From Martinezella lusitana (GTDB taxonomy: Bacteria > Pseudomonadota > Alphaproteobacteria > Rhizobiales > Rhizobiaceae): a stretch of 64,000 nucleotides of DNA. A program made the translations under genes and the position numbers. Positions 36,532-46,282 of the stretch are shown here, one piece after another. Below the pieces are notes generated by a model. The model saw nothing but the letters and a program-made list of their open reading frames with translations, was not told the DNA's origin and made no database searches. Every line of letters starts with the position of its first letter. Within the stretch, counting starts at the first letter, position 1. The DNA lies in contig NZ_WUEY01000003.1 in the NCBI RefSeq assembly GCF_010668395.1, positions 558,001-622,000 of the forward strand, in the 5' to 3' direction.

Positions 36532-37923
36532 ATGGGCGCCGAGCCGCAACTAAAGTTCTACAACACGCTGACGCGCGAAAAGGTCGACTTCCAGCCGATC
36601 GACCGCAACAATGTCCGCATGTATGTCTGCGGCCCCACGGTTTATGACTTCGCCCATATCGGCAATGCCCGCCCGGCCATCGTCTTCGACGTGCTGTTCC
36701 GGCTGCTGCGGCAGGCCTACGGCGAGAGCCATGTCACCTATGTCCGCAACATCACCGATGTCGACGACAAGATCAACGCGCGCGCCCTGCGCGACCATCC
36801 CGGCTTGCCGCTCAACGAGGCGATCCGCCTGGTGACGGAAAAGACCGAGCGCCAGTATCGCGAGGATACGACCGCGCTCGGCTGCCTGGAGCCGACGGTG
36901 CAGCCGCGCGCGACCGACAATATCGCGCAGATGATCGCGATCATCGAAACGCTGATCGCCAAGGGTCATGCCTATCGCGCGGCTGGCGAAGTGCTGTTCG
37001 ACACGAAATCGATGGCCGATTACGGCCAGCTTTCGAAGCGCAATCTCGACGAGCAGCAGGCGGGCGCCCGCGTCGCGGTCGACGAGCACAAGAAGAGCCC
37101 CGGCGATTTCGTGCTGTGGAAGCTCTCCGACGAGAACGAGCCCGGCTGGGAAAGCCCCTGGGGCCGCGGCCGTCCGGGCTGGCATATCGAATGCTCGGCC
37201 ATGAGCGGGCGTTACCTCGGCGATGTCTTCGATATTCATGGCGGCGGTCTCGACCTGATCTTCCCGCACCATGAAAACGAAATCGCCCAGTCGCGTTGCG
37301 CGCACGGCACACACGCCATGGCGAATGTCTGGATGCATAACGGTTTCGTGCAGGTCGAAGGCCGCAAGATGTCGAAATCGGAAGGCAACTTCGTCACCAT
37401 CCATGAGCTGCTGCAGACGGAAAAACTCGGCGGCAGGACATGGCCGGGCGAAGTGCTGAGGCTCGCGATGCTGATGACGCATTACCGCGAGCCGATCGAT
37501 TTTTCCGTCAAGCGGCTGGAGGAAGCGGAACGGCTGATCGCAAAATGGCCGGCGGCTGATGTCGGCGGAGCGGCACCAGACCCGACGGTGCTTGCCGCGC
37601 TCTCCGACGATCTCAACACCGTCGCCGCCATTCAGGCACTGCACGCATTGGCGCAGGCCGCCAATGCCGACGCTAGCCTCCTGCCCGTCTTCGCGGCCAG
37701 CGCCGACCTCCTCGGCCTGCTGCCGAAGAAGACGGAGGTCGATGAAGCCGTCGTCGCCGAGATCGATGCCAAGGTGCGGAAGCGCCTGGAATTGTTGAAA
37801 GCCAAGAACTTCGCGGAAGCCGACAAGCTTCGCGATGAGCTGACGGCAAGAGGGGTTCAGCTCAAGGACGGCAAGGATGCGGCGACGGGCGAGCGCATCA
37901 CCACTTGGGAGATCAAACGGTGA
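36532..37923 (+). CDS. cysS: Cysteinyl-tRNA synthetase
   Basis: A protein of 463 residues with the class I motifs [15 protein letters not shown] (HIGH-type) and [14 protein letters not shown] (KMSKS). Zinc ligands lie at the expected spacing: [20 protein letters not shown] and [12 protein letters not shown] chose the ATG at 36532 ([13 protein letters not shown]), which has GGGAG upstream; an in-frame ATG 39 bases earlier lacks an SD. The leader contains a long inverted repeat, described with the promoter. Confidence 0.97.
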   Translation: MGAEPQLKFYNTLTREKVDFQPIDRNNVRMYVCGPTVYDFAHIGNARPAIVFDVLFRLLRQAYGESHVTYVRNITDVDDKINARALRDHPGLPLNEAIRLVTEKTERQYREDTTALGCLEPTVQPRATDNIAQMIAIIETLIAKGHAYRAAGEVLFDTKSMADYGQLSKRNLDEQQAGARVAVDEHKKSPGDFVLWKLSDENEPGWESPWGRGRPGWHIECSAMSGRYLGDVFDIHGGGLDLIFPHHENEIAQSRCAHGTHAMANVWMHNGFVQVEGRKMSKSEGNFVTIHELLQTEKLGGRTWPGEVLRLAMLMTHYREPIDFSVKRLEEAERLIAKWPAADVGGAAPDPTVLAALSDDLNTVAAIQALHALAQAANADASLLPVFAASADLLGLLPKKTEVDEAVVAEIDAKVRKRLELLKAKNFAEADKLRDELTARGVQLKDGKDAATGERITTWEIKR

Positions 37924-37930
37924 GCTTTGT

Positions 37931-38121
37931 TACCCCCCTCTGTCACTTTCGTGACATCTCCCCCACAAGGGGGGAGATTGGGGGGAGTTTGCGGCATCTC
38001 ACCGCAAAACCACAAAGCTTAGTTTCCGCAGCTTCGATCTCCGTTTGGGCCGAGCGAGTGCTACGGGTTATCGATCTCCCCCCTTGTGGGGGAGATGTCA
38101 CGAAAGTGACAGAGGGGGGTA
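37931..38121. repeat. Composite palindromic intergenic element with perfect 48-bp terminal inverted repeats
   Basis: The left arm (37931-37978) and right arm (38074-38121) are exact reverse complements over 48 bases, separated by a 95-base spacer. Each arm itself folds into GTCAC-TTTC-GTGAC and a C-rich/G-rich hairpin (ATCTCCCCC to GGGGGGAGAT). The spacer has a further stem TTTGCGG/CCGCAAA. Its form resembles the palindromic mosaic elements of rhizobia. GCTT occurs just outside both ends (37924-37927, 38122-38125), but is not flush on the left, so a target duplication is not proven. No transposase is inside. Confidence 0.9.
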
Positions 38122-38123
38122 GC

Positions 38124-38492
38124 TTGCCGCACACTCCAGTCCCGCCGAAAGTCCGCAACAATGCCCGCCGCATGCGCAAGGTCATGACGGACGCTGAATT
38201 GCGTCTCTGGAATGAATTGCGCGCCCACCGCCTCATGGGCCTCGGCTTCCGCCGGCAACTACCCATCGCCGGCTATATCGTCGATTTCGCCTGCGCAGCC
38301 GAGAAGCTGATTGTCGAAGTCGACGGCTCTCAACATGCAACCGACCGCGATCAAACCTATGACCAGATTCGCACCCGCCGTCTCGAAGCAGACGGTTGGA
38401 CCGTTCTGCGCTTCTGGAATGACGACGTCCTGAAGGATATCGACAATGTCTGCATGCATATCCTGATCGTCGCCGGAAAGGATAGAGCATGA
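38124..38492 (+). CDS. DUF559 domain protein, PD-(D/E)XK nuclease-like
   Basis: A protein of about 122 residues. The DUF559 domain fills it: LRLWNELRAHRLMGLGFRRQ, then YIVDFACAAEKLIVEVDGSQ with the Asp and ExD expected of a restriction-nuclease-like core (Vsr/PD-(D/E)XK), and TVLRFWNDDVLKDID. I chose the TTG at 38124 because AGAGGGGGG (38111-38119), the end of the palindromic element's right arm, would be its SD; an ATG at 38172 is the fallback and lacks one. A longer frame from 37905 would translate the repeat and is not credible. Its stop overlaps the next gene. Nuclease activity is inferred from the fold only. Confidence 0.8.
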   Translation: MPHTPVPPKVRNNARRMRKVMTDAELRLWNELRAHRLMGLGFRRQLPIAGYIVDFACAAEKLIVEVDGSQHATDRDQTYDQIRTRRLEADGWTVLRFWNDDVLKDIDNVCMHILIVAGKDRA

Positions 38493-38966
38493 CCGTATCG
38501 ACCTACACCGGCGGCTGTCAGTGCGGCGCGGTTCGCTTCCGGGTGCGGGGCGAGCTGAAGGATGCGTCGATCTGTCATTGCCGCATGTGCCAGAAGGCCT
38601 TCGGCGCCTATTACGCGCCGCTGGTCTCGACGCGCGGCGCCGAGCTTGCATGGACGCGCGGAGAGCGGAAGACGTTCCAATCGTCCAATTATGTGAAACG
38701 GGGCTTCTGCGCGGATTGCGGCACGCCGCTGACCTATGAGGCACCGGATGGCGTGGCGGTGGCGGCCGGCGCCTTCGACCACCCCTCGCAGTTGCCGCCC
38801 GTCGTGCAGTACGGCACCGAAGCCAAGATCGATTTCGTCGACCGGCTGCATCTGCTGCCGGGACATCGGACGGAAGACGATGCCGAACAGGCGCCCTTCG
38901 TGCTGACCGTCGTATCCTACCAACATCCCGATCACGATACCTCAACCTGGCCACAGGAGAAGCGCC

Positions 38967-38974
<8 letters not shown>
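38489..38974 (+). CDS. GFA (glutathione-dependent formaldehyde-activating enzyme-like) family protein 1
   Basis: A protein of 161 residues with the GFA zinc ligands: GGCQCGAVRFRVRGELKDA, SICHCRMCQKAFGAYY and FCADCGTPLTYE. The family includes glutathione-dependent formaldehyde-activating enzyme, but most members have no shown activity. The start ATG overlaps the DUF559 stop, so translation is coupled. The next gene is a paralogue with 8 bases of overlap, implying duplication. Confidence 0.88.
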
Positions 38975-40399
<1,425 letters not shown>

Positions 40400-40410
40400 G
40401 GCCGGGCAAG

Positions 40411-40545
40411 GCCCCTCACCCTAGCCCTCTCCCCGCCCGCGGGGAAAGGGAACGACCTCATAAGCCCCTTCGCCCCGTGTAGACGGGGAGAAGGTGGGCT
40501 CGAACGGTTTAGCGAAGCGAAACCGGGAGAGAACGGATGAGGGGC
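40411..40545. repeat. RIME-like palindromic intergenic element
   Basis: The ends GCCCCTCA (40411-40418) and TGAGGGGC (40538-40545) are inverted repeats. Inside are three hairpins: CCCTcTCCCC/GGGGAaAGGG (40425-40450), CCTTCgCCCCGT/ACGGGGaGAAGG around GTAG (40467-40494), and GGTTT/AAACC (40506-40524). Composition and layout match the Rhizobium-specific intergenic mosaic elements. It separates pip from cimA and contains an ATG in frame with cimA. Confidence 0.85.
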
Positions 40546-40581
40546 ACCCCATTATCAAACCGGTTCGCCGGAGGACACAGT

Positions 40582-42198
40582 ATGACACGCGAAAAAATCC
40601 ATCTCTTCGACACGACGCTCCGCGACGGCCAGCAGACGCCCGGCATCGATTTTTCCCTCGAGGACAAGATTGCCATTGCGACCATGCTGGACGAGTTCGG
40701 CCTGGACTACGTCGAGGGCGGCTATCCTGGCGCCAATCCGACCGACACGGCGTTCTTCGAGGAAAAGCGGACGAAATCGGCCTCCTTCGTCGCCTTCGGC
40801 ATGACCAAGCGCGCCGGTGTCTCCGCTTCTAACGACCCCGGCCTTGCCAGCCTGCTGCAGGCGAAGTCGGATGCGATCTGTTTCGTGGCCAAGAGCTGGG
40901 ACTATCATGTCAAGGTCGCGCTCGGCTGTTCCAACGAGGAGAACCTCGAAAGCATCGCCGAGAGCGTCAAGGCCGCCGTTAACGCCGGCAAGGAAGCCCT
41001 TGTCGATTGCGAGCATTTCTTCGACGGTTACAAGGCCAACCCGACCTATGCGCTCGCCTGCGCCAAGACGGCCTATGATTCCGGCGCCCGCTGGGTCGTG
41101 CTCTGCGACACCAATGGCGGCACCCAGCCGCCTGAGGTCCGCGCCATCGTGGAGGCCGTCATCGCCTGCGGCGTTCCGGGGCACTGTCTTGGCATCCATG
41201 CCCATAACGATACCGGTCAGGCGGTCGCCAATTCGCTCGCCGCGGTCGAGGCCGGCGTCCGGCAGATCCAGGGGACGCTTAACGGCATCGGCGAGCGCTG
41301 CGGCAATGCCAACCTGGTGACGCTGATCCCGACGCTGGCGCTGAAGAGAGCCTATAGCGAGCGCTTCGAAACGACGATCGATGCCGATCGGCTGGTCGGC
41401 CTCACCCGTCTTTCGCACGCCTTCGACGAATTGCTGAACCGCTCTCCGGACCATCAGGCCCCCTATGTCGGCGCCTCGGCCTTCGCGACCAAGGCCGGAA
41501 TTCACGCCTCGGCGCTGCTGAAGGACCCTCGCACATACGAACATGTGCCACCGGAAAGCGTCGGCAATTTCCGCAAGGTCATGGTCTCCGACCAGGGCGG
41601 CAAGTCGAACTTCATCAACGCCCTGAAGCGGCGTGGCATCGAGGTGGGCAAGGACGATCCCAAGCTCGACCGGCTGATCCAGATCGTCAAGGAGCGTGAA
41701 GCGACAGGCTACGCTTACGAAGGCGCGGATGCGAGCTTCGAGCTACTGGCCCGTCGCACGCTCGGCACCATTCCGGAATTCTTCGCAGTCGACGGTTTTC
41801 GCGTCATGGTCGAGCGCCGCTTCGATTCCCACGGCCGCGTCAAGATCGTCTCGGAAGCGGTGGTCAAGATCATCATCGACGGCGAGACCATCATGTCGGT
41901 TGCCGAAGGCGACGGCCCGGTCAATGCGCTCGACCTGGCGCTGCGCAAGAATTTCGGCAAGTACCAGCACGAGATCGACGATCTGGAACTGGCGGACTTC
42001 AAGGTACGTATCCTCAATGGCGGCACGGAAGCCATCACCCGGGTCCTGATCGAATCCACCGACAGCAGCGGCGTGCGCTGGTGGACGGTCGGCGTATCGG
42101 AAAACATCATCGACGCATCGTTCCAGGCGCTGATGGATTCCGTCATCTACAAGCTGATGAAGAACCGACATATGGCAGGCAAGATCGCGGCGGAGTGA
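40582..42198 (+). CDS. cimA: Citramalate synthase
   Basis: A protein of 538 residues: HMGL-like TIM barrel with FDTTLRDGQQTPGIDFSLED and the metal His in CLGIHAHNDTGQAVANS, followed by a LeuA-type dimerisation/regulatory domain (DGPVNALDLALRK, GVRWWTVGVSENI). The length and DGQQ-type motif fit citramalate synthase (threonine-independent isoleucine route) better than isopropylmalate synthase, though members can be misnamed. I chose the ATG at 40582, with GGAGGA upstream; the in-frame ATG at 40537 lies inside the RIME-like element. Confidence 0.9.
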   Translation: MTREKIHLFDTTLRDGQQTPGIDFSLEDKIAIATMLDEFGLDYVEGGYPGANPTDTAFFEEKRTKSASFVAFGMTKRAGVSASNDPGLASLLQAKSDAICFVAKSWDYHVKVALGCSNEENLESIAESVKAAVNAGKEALVDCEHFFDGYKANPTYALACAKTAYDSGARWVVLCDTNGGTQPPEVRAIVEAVIACGVPGHCLGIHAHNDTGQAVANSLAAVEAGVRQIQGTLNGIGERCGNANLVTLIPTLALKRAYSERFETTIDADRLVGLTRLSHAFDELLNRSPDHQAPYVGASAFATKAGIHASALLKDPRTYEHVPPESVGNFRKVMVSDQGGKSNFINALKRRGIEVGKDDPKLDRLIQIVKEREATGYAYEGADASFELLARRTLGTIPEFFAVDGFRVMVERRFDSHGRVKIVSEAVVKIIIDGETIMSVAEGDGPVNALDLALRKNFGKYQHEIDDLELADFKVRILNGGTEAITRVLIESTDSSGVRWWTVGVSENIIDASFQALMDSVIYKLMKNRHMAGKIAAE

Positions 42199-42217
42199 TC
42201 CGCCGGCTATCAAAAAG

Positions 42218-42235
42218 CTTGACGATGCCGTCAAG
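42218..42235. other. Perfect hairpin after cimA overlapping a -35-like TTGACG
   Basis: CTTGACG-ATGC-CGTCAAG is a perfect 7-bp stem with a four-base loop, 20 bases after cimA. There is no T run. TTGACG could be a -35 box for rarD, but the -10 position reads AATTAG, a poor match. Confidence 0.4.
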
Positions 42236-42306
42236 GAAATGAATTAGCCACGCGCGCCGCTTTGGAGTAATTCCGTCACAAATAACAGGGAATGACGGGA
42301 AAATTC

Positions 42307-43218
42307 ATGGCCACAGATGCGGTCAAGCCTGAAATCAAGAACAATGACGCTATCCGCGGCTTCGGCTTTGCGATGACGGCCTATCTCTTCTGGGGCATTC
42401 TGCCGCTCTATATGAAAGCCCTCGCGCACATTCCGGCTTTCGAGGTCATCGCGCACCGCATCTTCTGGTCGGTTCCGGTGGCCGGCATCGTCCTGCTGGC
42501 GCTCGGCCGCATGGGCGACGTCAAGGTGGCGCTGCGCAATCCGCGCACGGTCGCCATGGCGTCGCTGACGGCGACGCTCGTCACCATCAACTGGGGAACC
42601 TATGTCTGGGCGATCGGCGCCGGCCATTCGCTCGATGCGGCCCTCGGCTATTTCATCAATCCGCTGTTCAGCATCGGTCTCGGAGCCATCTTGCTCAAGG
42701 AAAAGCTCGCGCCGACACAGATCGTCGCAATCTGCCTCGCCGCGATTGCCGTCATCATCCTGACCGTCGAAGCCGGCACCCTGCCGTGGGTCGCACTATC
42801 TCTGACCTTCTCCTGGGGCTTCTACGCCTTTTTCCGCAAGACGCTGCCTGTCGGCGCCAACCAGGGCTTCTTTATCGAAGTGCTGCTGCTTTGCATTCCG
42901 GCAACGCTTTACATCATCTATCTGGAAGCGCGCGGCGAAGGTCACTTCTATCAGACCGGCTTCTCGGACACCGCGCTTCTGCTCGGCTGCGGGCTGGTGA
43001 CCGCGCTGCCGCTGATGATCTTTGCGAACGGCGCGAAGCTTTTGAAAATGTCGACCATCGGCATCATGCAGTACATCGTGCCGACGATGGTTTTCCTGAT
43101 CGCCGTCTTCCTGTTCAGGGAGCCGTTCGGCACGACGCAGATGATCGCCTTTTCGCTGATCTGGGCCGGACTCGCGCTCTACAGCTGGTCGATGCTGCGC
43201 CAGAGCAGAGAGCGCTAA
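42307..43218 (+). CDS. rarD: EamA-family transporter RarD
   Basis: A protein of about 303 residues with ten hydrophobic segments and RarD family blocks: AYLFWGILPLYMKALAHIPA, EVIAHRIFWSVP, and NWGTYVWAIGAGHSLDAALG. EamA proteins export small molecules. RarD was named for chloramphenicol sensitivity but no substrate is firmly known. I prefer the ATG at 42307 (MATDAVKPEIKN), six bases after GGGA; the ATG at 42292 touches its SD. Confidence 0.88.
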   Translation: MATDAVKPEIKNNDAIRGFGFAMTAYLFWGILPLYMKALAHIPAFEVIAHRIFWSVPVAGIVLLALGRMGDVKVALRNPRTVAMASLTATLVTINWGTYVWAIGAGHSLDAALGYFINPLFSIGLGAILLKEKLAPTQIVAICLAAIAVIILTVEAGTLPWVALSLTFSWGFYAFFRKTLPVGANQGFFIEVLLLCIPATLYIIYLEARGEGHFYQTGFSDTALLLGCGLVTALPLMIFANGAKLLKMSTIGIMQYIVPTMVFLIAVFLFREPFGTTQMIAFSLIWAGLALYSWSMLRQSRER

Positions 43219-43246
43219 CCGTTCGATATGGTTAGCAAACTGCTAA

Positions 43247-43870
43247 TCAGAGTTTGGAGATGACGGCCTCTTCGCCGGCGCGGTCGCCTCGCGTCTCGGC
43301 GGCATGCTTGCGGATGGCCGGGATGATGTCGGCCACCTTGTCGATGACAAGCGGCTGGACGCGATGGGCGGTATGGACGAAGCCCTCTTCCGTCATATGG
43401 CGGATGAGTTCCATCATCGGATCCCAGAAACCGTTGACATTGGCGAAGACCATCGGCTTTTCGTGGCGGCCGAGCTGACCCCAGGTCATAATCTCGACGA
43501 TTTCCTCCAGCGTGCCGATGCCGCCCGGCAGCGCCACGAAGGCGTCGGAGCGCTCGAACATGCCGTGTTTGCGCGTATGCATGTCCGGCGTTATGATGAG
43601 TTCATCCAGTTGACCGAGCGAATGGCGCGTCGCTTCCATGTCGACGAGGAATTCCGGAATGATGCCGGTGACCTGACCGCCGTGCGACAGCACGCCGCTT
43701 GCGACAGCGCCCATGATACCCTTCGTTCCGCCACCGTAGATCAGGCGCAGGCCGTTTTCGGCAATGCTTTTGCCCAGTTCGCGGCCAGCGGCCATATGGG
43801 AAGGATCGCGCCCCGGCCTTGAGCCGCAATAAACGCAGATGGATCGAATTGGCGCAGAATCGTCGGTCAT
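43247..43870 (-). CDS. LOG family protein (cytokinin riboside 5'-monophosphate phosphoribohydrolase-like)
   Basis: A protein of 207 residues of the TIGR00730/LOG family. It has the signature PGGIGTLEEIVEIMTWGQLG and GGGTKGIMGAVASGVL. LOG enzymes release free cytokinin from its nucleotide; bacterial relatives may also cleave AMP or IMP. In a plant-associated bacterium a cytokinin role is tempting but only inferred. I chose the ATG at 43870 (MTDDSAPIRSICVYCG); a TTG four codons earlier is in frame. It converges on rarD. Confidence 0.88.
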   Translation of the reverse strand: MTDDSAPIRSICVYCGSRPGRDPSHMAAGRELGKSIAENGLRLIYGGGTKGIMGAVASGVLSHGGQVTGIIPEFLVDMEATRHSLGQLDELIITPDMHTRKHGMFERSDAFVALPGGIGTLEEIVEIMTWGQLGRHEKPMVFANVNGFWDPMMELIRHMTEEGFVHTAHRVQPLVIDKVADIIPAIRKHAAETRGDRAGEEAVISKL

Positions 43871-44024
43871 GGATGCAAACAACTATGCTGCAGATGCTCA
43901 GTCAAGATTTTTCAAAGGAAAACTTGTGGCGGGACATGCGAAAATGGCTGAGAAAGCTTGTAAAAGCAGGCGAAATCGCTAGCAATTTCAGAGTTGCGAC
44001 GACTTCGCCGCGTGGAGATGAATG

Positions 44025-46073
44025 ATGATGAAGAACCGTGCCGGTTGGCTGGCTCTGTTGGTGTTGGTAGTGGCGACCCTGTTGATGGTCTTTTTCGTGA
44101 TGCCGCGCATCAACGGGGACAAGAACCCTATCGGTGACGCCGTCAATCAGGCCAGCAGCGCGGTGAAAAATACGATCGAGGAAAACACGCAGAAAGCCGG
44201 CGAGACCGCCCAGAATACGACCAAGGCCACGCAGAATGCCGTAGCGACCGCTGTCAATACCGCTGATCTCGCCAAGAAGCTGACCGATCTGACGGGCTCC
44301 GCAACGGCCTCGCTTGTTGATCTCAAGGCACTGTTCAAGGACGGCAACGCACCCGCTCAGGATATCTTCGCGGCTGCGAAGACGAAGACGATCGCCGCGC
44401 TGCAATCGATCGTCGGCTTCGCGCTTCCGGAAGGTATCGACGCGACCACCACAGGGCTCGTGAAGAAAGCACAGGACGGCGCCGGCAAGGCGCTTGCCAT
44501 CGTCCAGTCCCTCCCCGACAACGCCGCCGATGCCGGCGCCGCGATCGACAAGGCACTGGCGGAGCTCACCGGCCAGCCGGCCCCCGAGACCGATGCGGCC
44601 GCCAAGCCACGCGTCCCGTCATTCGACGTGCTGCGCGTCGAGCCCGACGGCTCCACGGTCATCGCCGGTTCGGCCGAGCCGAACGCCAAGCTGGAGATCG
44701 TCGACGGCGAAAAGGTCGTCACGACGACCAATGTCGGCCCGAGCGGCGATTTTGCCGCCGTGCTCGACAACCCGCTGCCGCCCGGCGACCACGAACTCGT
44801 GCTGCGCGCGACCGGCAAGGACGGCAAGGTTTCCACCTCCGAGGAAGTGGCCACGGTCTCCGTGCCGAAGGACGATTCGACCCAGCTTCTCGCCATGGTC
44901 TCCAAGCCGGGCACCGCCAGCCGCATCATTACCGCGCCTTCGGCCAAGCAGGGCCGCGTAACCTCGGCCGAGACCGATGCGCAGGGCAAGGCAACCGATA
45001 CTCCGGCGGCCACCGCAGATACCAAGCCGCAGCAGGACGGCACGGTCGTCGCATCCGCCAATCCCGCGGCCGGAACAACGCCGCCGGCTGCGAAGACGGA
45101 CGCCGGCCCCGACGTCATGGTCAACGCCGTCGAAATCGAAAACGATCATATCTTCGTTGCCGGCACGACCAGGCCGAACGCCAAGGTGCGCGCCTATGCC
45201 GACGACAAGCTCATCGGCGAGAACGCAGCGGGCGCCGACGGGCATTTCGTGGTCGACGGCCAGATGCCGCTTGCCGTCGGCGATCACAAGATTCGCGTCG
45301 ACGTGCTCGACGAAGCCGGCAAGGTCGTCGTGCGCGCCAGCGTCAACTTCACCCGCCCCGAGGGCAATCAGGTAACGGTGGCGGCACAGACGCCGGCTGC
45401 AGGCAGCAGTCAGGGCCAATCGGCAGCCGCAAGCATGATCCCCCTCGACGAGGGCGAGCTTGCCAAGCTCAGGGAAGGCGCGGGCAAGGCCTTCGCGCTG
45501 CTCAAGGGCCTGTTTACCGACGGCAAGCAACCGAACGCGGAACAGCTCGCCGCAGCCCGATCCGGCACGGAAATCGCCCTGAAATCGCTTTCGGAATTCC
45601 GGCCGACCATTACCGCCAGCGCGGAACTCAAGAAGGCCGCCGCCGATGCCTCCAGCGCGGCCGCCAAGGCGCTTGCCGCTTTGGTTGCTCTGCCGAAGGA
45701 CCCCAAATCGGTTGGCGCGGCATTGCCTGGCCTCGAGCAGATGATCGCCGTCATCACGGCGCCTGCCCAGGCGGCGCCGGCACAGCCGAATGCCGAGGTT
45801 TCGTCCAACGAGAGCGGCCCGAAGACGCTGGAGCAGGCACCGCTGTCGCAGGACGCCAATGCCGTCATCATCCGCCGCGGCGATACGCTGTGGCAGATCT
45901 CGCGCCGCGTCTATGGCGCCGGGGTGCGCTACACGACCATCTATCTGGCCAACGAGGACAAGATCAACAATCCGGACCGCATCCTGCCCGGACAAGTCTT
46001 CGGCCTGCCGAAGGACGCGCTGCCGAATGCCGAAGAGCTTCACCGCAAGCGGCTTTCGGGCGAGCATCTCTAG
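44025..46073 (+). CDS. Membrane-anchored Ig-like/LysM protein
   Basis: A protein of 682 residues. One membrane segment (LALLVLVVATLLMVFFVMP, about 9-27) is followed by an Ala/Thr/Asn-rich helix region (about 40-190). Two Ig-like (Big-type) domains follow at about 198-282 and 362-449, each carrying V(I/F)AG.(A/T)(E/R)PNAK. A second Ala-rich region comes next, then a C-terminal LysM domain (IIRRGDTLWQISRRVYGAGV, about 614-664). LysM binds peptidoglycan, so it should span from the inner membrane to the wall. Similar rhizobial proteins are annotated only by LysM. ATG at 44025 was chosen from three in a row, because GGAG (44014-44017) is 7 bases away. A terminator follows. Confidence 0.85.
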   Translation: MMKNRAGWLALLVLVVATLLMVFFVMPRINGDKNPIGDAVNQASSAVKNTIEENTQKAGETAQNTTKATQNAVATAVNTADLAKKLTDLTGSATASLVDLKALFKDGNAPAQDIFAAAKTKTIAALQSIVGFALPEGIDATTTGLVKKAQDGAGKALAIVQSLPDNAADAGAAIDKALAELTGQPAPETDAAAKPRVPSFDVLRVEPDGSTVIAGSAEPNAKLEIVDGEKVVTTTNVGPSGDFAAVLDNPLPPGDHELVLRATGKDGKVSTSEEVATVSVPKDDSTQLLAMVSKPGTASRIITAPSAKQGRVTSAETDAQGKATDTPAATADTKPQQDGTVVASANPAAGTTPPAAKTDAGPDVMVNAVEIENDHIFVAGTTRPNAKVRAYADDKLIGENAAGADGHFVVDGQMPLAVGDHKIRVDVLDEAGKVVVRASVNFTRPEGNQVTVAAQTPAAGSSQGQSAAASMIPLDEGELAKLREGAGKAFALLKGLFTDGKQPNAEQLAAARSGTEIALKSLSEFRPTITASAELKKAAADASSAAAKALAALVALPKDPKSVGAALPGLEQMIAVITAPAQAAPAQPNAEVSSNESGPKTLEQAPLSQDANAVIIRRGDTLWQISRRVYGAGVRYTTIYLANEDKINNPDRILPGQVFGLPKDALPNAEELHRKRLSGEHL

Positions 46074-46105
46074 GCTGATTGCCATTCCATCATGAGGACA
46101 AACAA

Positions 46106-46141
46106 CGGCCGGGCGCAACCAACGCCTGGCCGCTGCTTTTA
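46106..46141 (+). terminator. Intrinsic terminator after the LysM gene
   Basis: CGGCCGGGCG (46106-46115) pairs with CGCCTGGCCG (46123-46132) over ten positions with one G-T wobble, and TTTT follows after CTGC. Confidence 0.8.
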
Positions 46142-46282
46142 TACGGGATAAAAATAGTATAAGCGTCGCGCGACCCTCATCGCCTTCGCTCAACGGCCAC
46201 GCCCTTGCCAGCGAAGGCTTCTCAGCCGGCCGCGCAATGACAATCAGCGCCCGGCTGCTTCAGATATTCGCCGGAGACGGAC

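Noticed and set aside
37905..38123. Extension of the DUF559 gene upstream to 37905
   Set aside because: It would translate the whole palindromic element and overlap the cysS end; the residues there are not protein-like and have no SD.
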